A stretch of 14,976 nt of DNA, taken from the NCBI RefSeq assembly GCF_020075705.1, contig NZ_JAIQUM010000095.1, forward strand, positions 1 to 14,976, in the 5' to 3' direction. Within the stretch, counting starts at the first letter, position 1. Each line of letters opens with the position of its first letter. Positions 6,321 to 13,966 of the stretch are shown in pieces. The position numbers and the translations under genes are program-made. The notes below the pieces were generated by a model. The model worked only from the letters and a program-made list of their open reading frames with translations, did no database searches and had not been told where the DNA came from. This stretch comes from Metabacillus rhizolycopersici. GTDB taxonomy: Bacteria > Bacillota > Bacilli > Bacillales > Bacillaceae.

Positions 6321-7559
6321 ATGAAAAATAAAATCATTGAAAGATTTACAAGTTACGTAAAAGTAGATACACAATCAAATGAAGACAATGAAGCCTGTCC
6401 TTCGACGCCCGGTCAGATGATTCTTGCCAATATGCTAGTCAAAGAGCTAAATGAGATTGGCATGGAGGACGTCACAATTGATGAAAATGGGTATGTAATG
6501 GCAACCCTTCCCGCTAACACAGATAAGCAAATCCCGACAATTGGATTTTTGGCCCATATTGATACAGCTACAGATTTTACAGGTACCGATGTTAAACCGC
6601 AAATTGTCGAAAACTATACTGGAGACGAACTGACATTAAATCAGGAATTACCAATCATCCTTTCCCCTACATATTATCCAAATTTAGAAAATTATGTAGG
6701 TCACACACTCATTACTACGGATGGTACAACGTTATTAGGTGCTGATAACAAAGCAGGAATTGCGGAAATAATGACTGCAATGGACTATTTACTTAAACAT
6801 CCAGAAATCAAACACGGGAAGGTAAGAGTCGCCTTTACACCAGACGAAGAGATTGGAAGAGGTCCTCATAAATTTGATGTGGCTGCATTTCAAGCAGATT
6901 TTGCCTACACAGTAGATGGTGGTCCCCTAGGCGAGCTCCAATACGAAAGCTTTAACGCAGCTGCTGCTAAGATTACATTTAAAGGGAATAACGTCCATCC
7001 TGGAACAGCAAAAGCCAAGATGGTCCACTCAGCCAAAATCGCGATGGCATTCAACAGTAAACTTCCAAGTAAGGAAGCACCTGAATTCACAGAAGGCTAT
7101 GAAGGCTTCTATCATTTACTCTCAGTAACAGGTGATGTCGAAGAAACAAAGCTTCATTACATCATTCGAGATCATGATAAACTACAATTTCAAACAAGAA
7201 AAGAAAAAATCATTGAAATTGTCGACGAATTCAAAGCCGTGTATGGACAGGAAATGATTATCTTAGAACTAAATGATCAATACTATAACATGAGGGATAA
7301 AATTGAACCCGTTAAGTACATAGTTGATGTTGCTTATCAAGCAATGAAAAACTTAGATATCCAACCAATTGTAGAACCAATTCGAGGTGGAACGGACGGA
7401 TCACAGCTTTCCTATATGGGATTACCTACACCAAATATTTTTACAGGCGGAGAGAACTTCCACGGGAAATTTGAATTTATTTCTGTTGAAAATATGGTTA
7501 AAGCAACGAATACAGTAATTGAAATCATCAAGCTGTTTGAAGAAAGATCTAGTAAGTAA
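6321..7559 (+). CDS. pepT: Peptidase T (tripeptide aminopeptidase)
   Basis: A 412-residue cytoplasmic M20B metallopeptidase that removes the N-terminal residue from tripeptides, recycling peptides to amino acids. The di-zinc site and catalytic residues of Salmonella PepT are all recognisable: His79 and Asp81 (AHIDTA), Asp142 (GADNKAG), Glu176/Glu177 (TPDEEIGRG), Asp199 (TVDGG) and His381 (GENFHG). [23 protein letters not shown] is the usual C-terminal signature. The start is ATG 6321, with AAAGGTGAT upstream; the in-frame GTG at 6312 is part of that ribosome binding site. Length agrees with B. subtilis PepT (about 410). It is the only plus-strand housekeeping gene here, transcribed away from the bcr1-like repeat B and towards a shared terminator with the surface-protein gene. 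Confidence 0.97.
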   Translation: MKNKIIERFTSYVKVDTQSNEDNEACPSTPGQMILANMLVKELNEIGMEDVTIDENGYVMATLPANTDKQIPTIGFLAHIDTATDFTGTDVKPQIVENYTGDELTLNQELPIILSPTYYPNLENYVGHTLITTDGTTLLGADNKAGIAEIMTAMDYLLKHPEIKHGKVRVAFTPDEEIGRGPHKFDVAAFQADFAYTVDGGPLGELQYESFNAAAAKITFKGNNVHPGTAKAKMVHSAKIAMAFNSKLPSKEAPEFTEGYEGFYHLLSVTGDVEETKLHYIIRDHDKLQFQTRKEKIIEIVDEFKAVYGQEMIILELNDQYYNMRDKIEPVKYIVDVAYQAMKNLDIQPIVEPIRGGTDGSQLSYMGLPTPNIFTGGENFHGKFEFISVENMVKATNTVIEIIKLFEERSSK

Positions 7560-7564
7560 ATAGA

Positions 7565-7602
7565 AAAATGACTAAGTAGCTTGATACGCACTTAGTCATT
7601 TT
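7565..7602. terminator. Bidirectional terminator between pepT and the surface-protein gene
   Basis: A perfect 13-bp stem, AAAATGACTAAGT (7565-7577) against ACTTAGTCATTTT (7590-7602), with a 12-nt loop. It lies 5 nt after the pepT stop. The A/T ends of the stem give a U-run in both directions, so it also serves the convergent gene ending at 7696. The 90 bp between it and 7696 show nothing else. Confidence 0.9.
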
Positions 7603-7695
7603 CCGTTCTCCAATTACTCCAAAATACCAAGTAGTCATGATGTTAACGAGAAATTAGAGCGAATGTAAAGGATAACGAATCTTCAATCTACACGA

Positions 7696-10600
7696 TTATT
7701 CTTTTATTGCACCTTTTCGCTTGTAAATGATAAATAGAGCGCCACCTGCTACAAGAATCACTGTTCCCCATAAAAGGAATTGATAATTCGTTGTTGCCGT
7801 GTCTGGTAGTGTATTGCCGTTTGTTTCAACAGTTGGAATTCCCTGACCTTTGTCTTCCTCGTTTCCATTTCTTTCTTTGTTATCGGCATTATTGTTTTTG
7901 TTTTCATCATCTTTGTTATCATCATTGGAACCAGGTACTGGCGTTCCATTAACATCGTCTTCATCTTCATCAGTTGCAGCTGGCTGAGTGACCGTTATTT
8001 CTGCCGTTGCGCTATGCTTTCCACCGTTTGTTTGAACCATGATTTCGGCATTTCCTGCTGAGATTGCAGTGACAACACCTTCACTCGTTACAGTCGCAAC
8101 CTTGTCATCTGAACTTGTCCAAATTAACTCTTTACTTTCTGTTGTATCCGCTGGCTGAATGCTTGCATTTAACTTTACTGTTTCACCGACCTCTAAGCTT
8201 GCTTGCTGTTGGTCAAGAGTAATACCTTGAATAACTTTGACTGGATCCACCTTAACTTCATTCACAGAAACCGTTCCACTTACTTCATTTCCTACTAGAA
8301 CAAACGGGCGTCCTGTTGGACTTAACTCTGCAGAGACAAATTCAAGTCCCTCTGGAGCTACATCACCTGCAACCTTAGCTGAGAAATCCCTGCTATTTGT
8401 ATAATTAGCAAACTTTGCATTCGCAGGATTTGAGATGTTATACGTCATGATTCCGCCGATTCTCTCAAGGCCTACAAATGCATAAACCTCATCGCCAATC
8501 ATCCCGATTTTCACATCTTCAGGCTCAGGCCCTTTTTTCGCACTACGCTTTTCAAATGCATCATCGTCATTTGACCAGTTAAACACTTCTGGAAGACGCT
8601 CCGCTGTGATGTTCTCGAAATCACTTCCGCTATCATATACAAGCTCCATTGTGTCTGCGTTCCAGATTGAGAAAGAACGTCCTCCTAATGTGTAAATCGC
8701 ATCATTTCCACGATCAGTTAGAACCTCGAGCTTATCGAATTCAGTTGAATTTTTCATCTCATCGAATGCTGCTTGTGCTTCCTCAGCAGACATCCCTTTA
8801 AAAAGACTTGAATCAAGTGTGATGTTTTTCTTTACATCTTTAAAGTCTGTAATATTCTCAAACTCTTCCCACTCAGTTGCATCACCTTCGTTGGCTGTCA
8901 CTAGATAACTAATACCACCGATGCTAACATGTGCAATTGAATCCGGCATATAAGATCCTAAAATCGGCAAACGCTCAATTTCAATCTTATCGTTTCGAGC
9001 AGCATCAAGCTCATTACCTGGTAAAGAGTGATCTTTGTATCCTAGTGACTTCACTGATATCACTTTACCTGTTTCTACATCAATCGCTGCAATCGCATTA
9101 TTTTCTTGTAACGAAACATATGCCTTTTTCCCATCATCCGATAACGCAATGTATTCAGGTTCTAAATCCCTAATTGCAACAGCCTTCGTCCCGTTGTTGC
9201 GGATATGAACATCATTTTCAATAACACTTACATCATCAAATTTCACAATTGTCGATGTACCTGTTTCAGTGTCAACAATTGTAACAGAACCATCTGGGTC
9301 TACTCCATTTACTAGACCTTCACGTGGCTCCGCCTCATCAGCTGATAAAATGAAATTGCCGTCAGATGTCATTTTCACCATATCCGGTTGCACACCTGTA
9401 TCATATGACTTCTGGATCTCACCGTCATAATTCATTACGACAATTTTACCATTTTTCGTATAATCCTTATCTTGAACCGCTGCAACAATAACCTTTTTAG
9501 ATGTGTTAATATCAACGCTTGTTAAATCACCGTATTGGAATGTATCAGTATTTACAGCATCTGCAATGTTAATCGACTTCTCTTTTTGAAGCTGTTGTCC
9601 TTTTTCAGAAGTCAGACTAGTAAGACTGACGATATCAATTGTTTGGCTTTTTCCGTTTATAACATAGAACTTGCTGTTATCAGAGTTGTACTTAACAATT
9701 TCAGCTACTCCACCATCTTCATCGGTCAGACCTGTGCTAAAACCAGCAATTTTCTCAATCTCAATTGTGTTTGGAATTTTCGTTTCCTTTACATCTTCGA
9801 CTATATTTACAACAAGTTTGTCCATGTTGTCTAATACGAGACGTGGTTGCTGTTCTTCATCCATCACGATCACGCCTGTCACTGTAACAGATTGTCCAAC
9901 TTCTACAGAAGCAGTTGAACCAACAGCGGAATCTATATATACCGTCAACTCATTATTGATCGTAAGTGTATCCTCAGCTTTAGCAGTCACATCACCTTCC
10001 ACACTTACCAACAAACCTTCATTTGCTATAGCTTCGTTGGAAGGGACTGATTTAACAGGTACATCTCCTTCATTTGCATCAAGAACGGCAACTTCTTGTG
10101 TTAACAAGGAAACAGCCCCATTCTCTTCTTGTACAGTACCTGTTACTTCAACCCGTTGTCCTTTTTTAGCATCCAGACCAACAGCAATGATTCCGCCACT
10201 TTCATCTTGGATATATGTTAATAAATTATTGCTATCTGCACTTGCCTTCACATTTGCTGCAGAAACTACTCCTTCAACCGTTACCTGCTTACCAGCAAGT
10301 TCAGTCTGAGCCTTAATATCAGATATCTTTAACAGTTCAATCAGCTCAACTTCTCCTTCTATGTGCCCAGACATCGTTGGGGATGGAGCTACAACTTCAA
10401 AGTCAGCACTATTATCATTTGTATCCAGAAAATCAATCCGTTTTACAGACTTATCAAAGGTAACTCCTGTAATTGGCGTTCCTTCACCCTTTTGAATATC
10501 AGGATTACCGTAAGAAACCGCATCAATCAAAGTTTCTCCTTTTTTAAGTTCAACATTTCCCTTTTCATCACTCATGCCAATACCCGCATCAGGTGTGTCA

Positions 10601-11016
10601 AAATAAACATCTGCTTTAAATACATCACCGTAGCCCTTGTCACCTGTATTTCCAAGCGTTGCTTCACCGCGGAGCAAGAGATAATCATTTGCTTTAATGA
10701 CGTGACCTTCCTTAAATTCATACGTTTGAACTGTCTTTCCGCTACCATTCGTATACGTTAGCGTAAAATCATCAAGCGCCAAATCTTCGTTAGTTGGATT
10801 GTACAATTCAATAAAATCATACTTAAATGGAGCAGGAATTGTTCCATCCTTGGAAACCTTTCCTCCACCTCCGTATACTTCATTAATAATCAACTTTGAG
10901 TTTGCATCCGTTTCAGCACTTACAAAATTTGCGCCTAAAGGAGTACTTGAAAGTAATAAAGCACTAGCTAAAGAAACTGTTCCTAATTTATGAAACATAC
11001 CCTTGCTTTTCATCAT
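7696..11016 (-). CDS. LPDTA cell-wall-anchored LTD / OB-fold / choice-of-anchor I surface protein
   Basis: A 1106-residue secreted protein. Order of parts: signal peptide 1-34 (LGTVSLASALLLSS core, cleavage after VSA); lamin-tail domain about 41-215 (LIINEVYGGGG, DFIELYNPT); two OB-fold-like stretches about 230-405, similar to those in B. subtilis YhcR; choice-of-anchor I domain about 415-955, a probable beta-propeller (for example AYVSLQENNAIAAIDVETGKV); a Big_2 Ig-like domain about 960-1045 (WTSSDDKVATVTSEGVVTA); a low-complexity D/E/N/K wall spacer; LPDTA at 1070-1074; one membrane helix; and a KRKGAIKE tail. LPDTA is the signal used by B. subtilis sortase YhcS for YhcR and YfkN. No sortase gene lies in the window. 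The domain set is often found with extracellular nucleases or phosphatases, but no catalytic motif is clear. The start is ATG 11016 or the adjacent ATG 11013, which is better spaced from AGGGGG. A PhoP-like box lies upstream. Confidence 0.9.
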   Translation of the reverse strand: MMKSKGMFHKLGTVSLASALLLSSTPLGANFVSAETDANSKLIINEVYGGGGKVSKDGTIPAPFKYDFIELYNPTNEDLALDDFTLTYTNGSGKTVQTYEFKEGHVIKANDYLLLRGEATLGNTGDKGYGDVFKADVYFDTPDAGIGMSDEKGNVELKKGETLIDAVSYGNPDIQKGEGTPITGVTFDKSVKRIDFLDTNDNSADFEVVAPSPTMSGHIEGEVELIELLKISDIKAQTELAGKQVTVEGVVSAANVKASADSNNLLTYIQDESGGIIAVGLDAKKGQRVEVTGTVQEENGAVSLLTQEVAVLDANEGDVPVKSVPSNEAIANEGLLVSVEGDVTAKAEDTLTINNELTVYIDSAVGSTASVEVGQSVTVTGVIVMDEEQQPRLVLDNMDKLVVNIVEDVKETKIPNTIEIEKIAGFSTGLTDEDGGVAEIVKYNSDNSKFYVINGKSQTIDIVSLTSLTSEKGQQLQKEKSINIADAVNTDTFQYGDLTSVDINTSKKVIVAAVQDKDYTKNGKIVVMNYDGEIQKSYDTGVQPDMVKMTSDGNFILSADEAEPREGLVNGVDPDGSVTIVDTETGTSTIVKFDDVSVIENDVHIRNNGTKAVAIRDLEPEYIALSDDGKKAYVSLQENNAIAAIDVETGKVISVKSLGYKDHSLPGNELDAARNDKIEIERLPILGSYMPDSIAHVSIGGISYLVTANEGDATEWEEFENITDFKDVKKNITLDSSLFKGMSAEEAQAAFDEMKNSTEFDKLEVLTDRGNDAIYTLGGRSFSIWNADTMELVYDSGSDFENITAERLPEVFNWSNDDDAFEKRSAKKGPEPEDVKIGMIGDEVYAFVGLERIGGIMTYNISNPANAKFANYTNSRDFSAKVAGDVAPEGLEFVSAELSPTGRPFVLVGNEVSGTVSVNEVKVDPVKVIQGITLDQQQASLEVGETVKLNASIQPADTTESKELIWTSSDDKVATVTSEGVVTAISAGNAEIMVQTNGGKHSATAEITVTQPAATDEDEDDVNGTPVPGSNDDNKDDENKNNNADNKERNGNEEDKGQGIPTVETNGNTLPDTATTNYQFLLWGTVILVAGGALFIIYKRKGAIKE

Positions 11017-11092
11017 TAATCCCCCTAAGTATGGTTTTATTGAAATTAATACTTTTGATCCTACTTCCCCTGTATCTTATGACCTACTTACT

Positions 11093-11166
11093 AGCATAAA
11101 TGAAAAGTTTGTAGAATCTATCAGAATTTTGTAAAATTTTTGTAAGGGTTTTGTAAAGGTTGTAAG
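11093..11166 (-). promoter_or_regulatory. Candidate PhoP box and promoter of the surface-protein gene
   Basis: On the minus strand the hexamers TTTACA (11157-11152), CTTACA (11146-11141) and TTTACA (11135-11130) recur exactly every 11 bp. Looser members are CTTACA (11166-11161) and TCTACA (11115-11110). B. subtilis PhoP binds direct TT(A/T/C)ACA repeats spaced about 11 bp start to start. A -10-like TATGCT (11098-11093) follows with no good -35, as in activator-dependent Pho promoters; the array would then cover roughly -25 to -75. The leader to the start codon is about 70 nt. The stretch 11167-11299 shows no gene. Confidence 0.65.
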
Positions 11167-11299
11167 CTGCTATTTCACTCAGAGATTGATAGGATTGTAT
11201 AAAAGAAGTTTTATTCTTTGTTTCTACTATGCTGGTTTATCTAGAAAACGCTTATGAAGGTAACAGAATTTACTTATGGTTTAACGAGTATACAAATAA

Positions 11300-11323
11300 A
11301 CCTAATCTCAAAAGAGACTAGGT
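11300..11323 (-). terminator. Terminator after the third immunity-like gene (repeat of 13447-13472)
   Basis: Minus strand ACCTAGTCTC-TTTT-GAGATTAGGT followed by TTATTTG; the single mismatch is a G-U pair on this strand only, which fixes the direction. It is nearly the same sequence as the terminator at 13447-13472. Confidence 0.7.
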
Positions 11324-11428
11324 CTATTTTCGTAAATTATTCACTAACTTTACATAAAAAGCCTATCTGTCCTTCTGTAGAAACAGTAAAGAGTACACTT
11401 CGTCGTCAGCCCAAATACTACACTTCAC

Positions 11429-11881
11429 TTATTTAAGCGGATAATTAATCTCTATATGTAGAAAACCATTTAAGTCCTTTGCAAAATATTTACATTCAGC
11501 TTTGATTTTTCCATTATTGTACGTTTTTAATCCAAAGAACATTTCACTATGCTCTTCTTTTATCTCTGCTTCTAAAACTTTTGATAATACCTCGCTGTAC
11601 TTAGTTGGATTTGGATAATCTTGTGTACTCAAAGAAAAAACTTTTAAAAGCTCATCTTCTTTATCAAAAAGCAGTTGAATATGAAATTCTTCATCTTCCA
11701 AAATAATAGAATCACTTAATTTAAAAATATAATAATCATTTGAAAAGTCGTATCCATAACAACCATGGAATCCTTGATATTTCTCTAACTTATCACTAAG
11801 AGCGGTTTTTACCTTGTTCAACGTATCATAAGGTTTTAAATCATGTTTTCCTACCGTTAAAATTCCGTCTTTTAAATTCAA
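11429..11881 (-). CDS. Unrecognised 150-residue protein, probable immunity protein
   Basis: A soluble, acidic protein of 150 residues with no signal peptide or membrane segment; it looks like alternating strands and helices (HIQLLFDKEDELLKVFSLSTQDY, ending FLHIEINYPLK). I do not recognise a family. The start is TTG 11881, preceded by a strong AAGGAGG 8 nt away. It is the last gene of a minus-strand run of toxin-immunity pieces and is followed by a copy of the same terminator that follows the first immunity gene. Position, size and composition suggest an immunity protein against a toxin variant no longer encoded here; this is inference from context. Confidence 0.6.
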   Translation of the reverse strand: MNLKDGILTVGKHDLKPYDTLNKVKTALSDKLEKYQGFHGCYGYDFSNDYYIFKLSDSIILEDEEFHIQLLFDKEDELLKVFSLSTQDYPNPTKYSEVLSKVLEAEIKEEHSEMFFGLKTYNNGKIKAECKYFAKDLNGFLHIEINYPLK

Positions 11882-11897
11882 CGAATTTCCCTCCTTA

Positions 11898-11985
11898 AAT
11901 TAGATTCTTCACAAAATAAGCTACTCCAATGAATGCTAAAATAGAAATAGGACCCGGGCTACAATACCAGATCCAGTGTTATATT
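11898..11985 (-). pseudogene. Fragment of a small hydrophobic protein
   Basis: Between the two immunity-like genes one minus-strand frame reads PGPISILAFIGVAYFVKNLI then stop (TAA about 11898), a typical single membrane helix. The frame has no start of its own. The neighbouring frame just upstream reads TGSGIVARV, so a frameshift near the CCCGGG at about 11953 may have broken it. It may be the end of a lost membrane-type toxin or immunity gene; too short to name. Confidence 0.3.
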
Positions 11986-11995
11986 AGATAAATAC

Positions 11996-12481
11996 TTAAT
12001 CAAGATTTTTTATATACTCTGCAATTTCATTTTTAGGGATAATAGTTCTCTCTTCAGCTATTCCTTTGAATTTTAATATTGGCTTTTTCATTTCCACTAA
12101 AGCCTCTATATCATCTAGACTAACTTCTTTTTTAAAAACAAATTGTTCCTGCTTATGAAATCCATATTTTTCAACATCTTCACCATGCATACTAAATAGA
12201 GAAATCTCATTTTGCTCTAAACTAAAACGCCCAATTGCATATGTTTCAAACTCTTCACCTTTAAATATTGCATTAATCTGTATATCATATGCTAATTCTA
12301 ATTCGTCAACATTTACACTTTTCACTAAAAGATCATTATGTTTATTGCCTAAAACATCTATATATTCAGTGAATCCATTGATTTTATCATTTGGATTATT
12401 ACTATTTAATTCTAACTGTTGGCTGCTATAAACATCGAGTTTATATACTTTATTTCTAAAAATACCATAAGTCTTTTTCAA
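11996..12481 (-). CDS. Probable immunity protein paired with the orphan toxin tail
   Basis: About 161 residues, soluble, with no signal or membrane segment. It begins 10 nt past the stop of the toxin tail (12492), the tight toxin-immunity spacing of polymorphic toxin systems. Three starts are possible: GTG 12490, ATG 12487 and TTG 12481. TTG 12481 is preferred because TGAGGTGAT then sits at normal distance and aligns with the same sequence before the other immunity gene (13948). From that start it reads KKTYGIFRNKVYKLD, which resembles KSGMYGKYRGIEYEI of the 13948 protein, suggesting distant relationship. It probably neutralised the toxin domain encoded just upstream; whether it still protects against any toxin is unknown. 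Confidence 0.65.
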   Translation of the reverse strand: MKKTYGIFRNKVYKLDVYSSQQLELNSNNPNDKINGFTEYIDVLGNKHNDLLVKSVNVDELELAYDIQINAIFKGEEFETYAIGRFSLEQNEISLFSMHGEDVEKYGFHKQEQFVFKKEVSLDDIEALVEMKKPILKFKGIAEERTIIPKNEIAEYIKNLD

Positions 12482-12491
12482 TCTCATCACC

Positions 12492-12692
12492 TCATTCTAA
12501 AGTTATCCACTTTAATTTCTTATCATAAATAAAAGTTGTGGTTACCTCACCAGTATTTGCATCAATTATCTTTAATTTATCTCCATGCACAAATGGGCGC
12601 TCTTGCTGATAATACTCAGGCAATACTATCTCTTTACTCCCCGTAAACCCTCTACCAGTATAAGGATATGAATCAGGTTCAGGCTCCCACCT
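12492..12692 (-). pseudogene. Orphan toxin C-terminal tail
   Basis: About 66 codons that match the end of the toxin at 13967: RWEPEPDSYPYTGRGFTGSKE, then IVLPEYY and a tail ending KKLKWITLE. The shared core is (W/Y)TGxGFT(G/A)S, (I/V)(L/I)PE and a following strand GxKLxxxD. The frame stays open to an ATG at 12782, but those first ~30 codons look like the non-coding end of the adjacent insertion sequence, so no working toxin is made. The IS apparently removed the N-terminal part and left the tail plus immunity gene, an orphan cassette. Confidence 0.65.
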
Positions 12693-12996
12693 AGGTATCG
12701 TTAGTTGACTAGGTTCGCTTAAAATGGTCGTTTTTAGACAGACTAACCCTTTGGTCTTATATTGATTTTTAAAAATGGACATACGGGTTATCTTATTCTA
12801 GCTGCAGTTTTTGAATTCGACTAAGTACCTTTCAAAAGAGTTCTGGATAGACGAAACTTGAAGACAATTTGAAGTAAAGGGATCGTCCTGATTTTACAAA
12901 TCTACTGGCCACTTTAATGAGCCGTGTACGAATAGTATCAATTTGCATATTCTTTTGTTCTGGTGGAAAAGCCAAAGTTCGAAGCTAATTCGTTAA
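12693..12996 (-). mobile_element. 3' remnant of an IS1380-type insertion sequence
   Basis: One minus-strand frame (12993-12793) reads TN*LRTLAFPPEQKNMQID, TIRTRLIKVASRFVKSGRS and LYFKLSSSFVYPELF*KVL, then SRIQKLQLE. This is the C-terminus of an IS1380-family DDE transposase as I remember it. Two internal stops (TAG 12985-12987 and TGA near 12829) each replace what should be Trp codons, so it is dead. About 100 bp of IS end follows to the toxin-tail junction. The upstream side is cut exactly at the 3' end of a group II intron remnant. The inverted repeat of the IS was not located. Confidence 0.7.
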
Positions 12997-13436
12997 ATCG
13001 AGTAGGAGGGAGCGACTAACCCTCGCTCCTCCCACCACCGTACATAATACTGTTCCGTATATGGAGGTTCCACGAATTCTAACGGACAAAGGTTTGGTAT
13101 CTCACTGTCCGTTATGCCTTTCTGTCTCTCCTTGCCACTTAAATTCTCAGCCCTCTTAGTGTTTCCTATGGGATTCACCATTTCTTCCACTAAGTAAGTC
13201 CATCTTCAGATTGTCTGCTTCAACGAACAAGTGAAATTTGAGTTTATTCGGCACTTCTTCATGGTTCAGCTCTTCCCATTCATGGTACTATGGCCTCTGC
13301 TGACTTCTAACTGTTCAACTATCTATTTCTAGATAGGTTACCAAGTGTACTTGGCGTTTCAGTTAGACCTCCCCGGGTAAGAGTGCAATCTTTCTTTCCT
13401 TCCATATGGTCATCAGACCTTCGTGTATCCTAATGT
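12997..13436 (-). mobile_element. Group II intron remnant lacking its reverse transcriptase
   Basis: On the minus strand the stretch ACCCGGGGAGGTCTAACTGA, AACGCCAAGTACACTTGGTA, then GAACAGTTAGAAGTCAGCAG and AGGCCATAGTACC closely resembles the region before domain IV of bacterial group II introns. The end GTACGGTGGTGGGAGGAGC ... CTCCCTCCTACTCGAT resembles domain V/VI and the 3' end. Between them lie only about 200 nt, with a 65-codon frame (12993-13190) reading VEPPYTEQYYVRWWEERG across the domain V area. The reverse transcriptase (normally 1.2-1.8 kb) and the 5' part are missing, and the domain V hairpin looks degenerate, with no clear AGC triad. Its 3' end abuts IS1380 transposase coding sequence, so the intron had inserted into that IS. 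Intron class not assigned. Confidence 0.65.
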
Positions 13437-13446
13437 TAAAAGAATA

Positions 13447-13472
13447 GACCTATTCTCAATAGAGACTAGGTC
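13447..13472 (-). terminator. Terminator after the first immunity gene
   Basis: Minus strand GACCTA-G-TCTC-TATT-GAGA-A-TAGGTC followed by TATTCTTTT. It lies 84 bp past the immunity stop at 13556 and closes the toxin-immunity unit just before the intron remnant. A near-identical copy lies at 11300-11323. Confidence 0.8.
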
Positions 13473-13555
13473 CTCTGTATTTTCTATTTACTTTATATAT
13501 TCAACTTCCATTTTTCTGTTTTTTCAACAAAGACTAAATTACTATGTCTCTCTTA

Positions 13556-13948
13556 TTATAAATCTTCCGGATTGACTATTGTTTTTTCTTCTATTAATTT
13601 AACTTTACTTTTCGGAATCCAACCAAGCCATGTATCACGATCTACTCTAGGCAGATTTAGATTACTTCCCACAAGTAAAGAACCTGTGGCCACTTGGTAT
13701 TTGTTTTCTTTTTCCTGTAAAATTTGGACTTTCTCCCCTTGTATAATCCCATAAGGAACTATGCTTACACAATCCTTTAATTCGCTAGGCTTGACTATCT
13801 TATTGTAGAGCCCACTATTATAAGTATCTGCAAATGTTTCATCAATTTTTCCCTTATCCTCAGTCATTATTTTCACATTATTATCCATGTCTACAGTTAT
13901 TTCATACTCGATTCCTCTGTATTTTCCATACATACCTGATTTTAACAT
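13556..13948 (-). CDS. Probable immunity protein, SH3-like
   Basis: 130 residues from ATG 13948, with GAGGTGAT 4-9 nt upstream; a GTG at 13957 lies inside that ribosome binding site and is less likely. It starts 18 nt past the toxin stop, so the two are co-transcribed and translated in sequence. No signal or membrane segment. The N-terminal half is beta-rich (YGKYRGIEYEITVDMDNNVK). The second half (GEKVQILQEKENKYQV, then TWLGWIPKSKVKLIEE) has the look of an SH3-like barrel. The expected role is to bind and neutralise the toxin encoded directly upstream and protect the producer and its kin; this is inferred from position. Confidence 0.7.
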   Translation of the reverse strand: MLKSGMYGKYRGIEYEITVDMDNNVKIMTEDKGKIDETFADTYNSGLYNKIVKPSELKDCVSIVPYGIIQGEKVQILQEKENKYQVATGSLLVGSNLNLPRVDRDTWLGWIPKSKVKLIEEKTIVNPEDL

Positions 13949-13966
13949 TATGATCACCTCACTACT

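Noticed and set aside
6905..7090. Minus-strand frame inside pepT
   Set aside because: Antisense to catalytic-motif-bearing pepT codons; no ribosome binding site.
8931..10993. Several plus-strand open frames (for example 9671-10309, 212 codons) opposite the surface-protein gene
   Set aside because: They lie fully antisense to a well-supported 1106-codon gene, show low-complexity Ser/Thr composition and lack ribosome binding sites.
11243..11256. cre-like sequence AGAAAACGCTTATG
   Set aside because: Matches the CcpA site at only about 11 of 14 positions and lies about 150 bp from the likely transcription start of the surface-protein gene.
12993..13190. 65-codon minus-strand frame as a real gene
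   Set aside because: It runs across the group II intron domain V/VI region to the intron end, so it is a by-product of the intron remnant.
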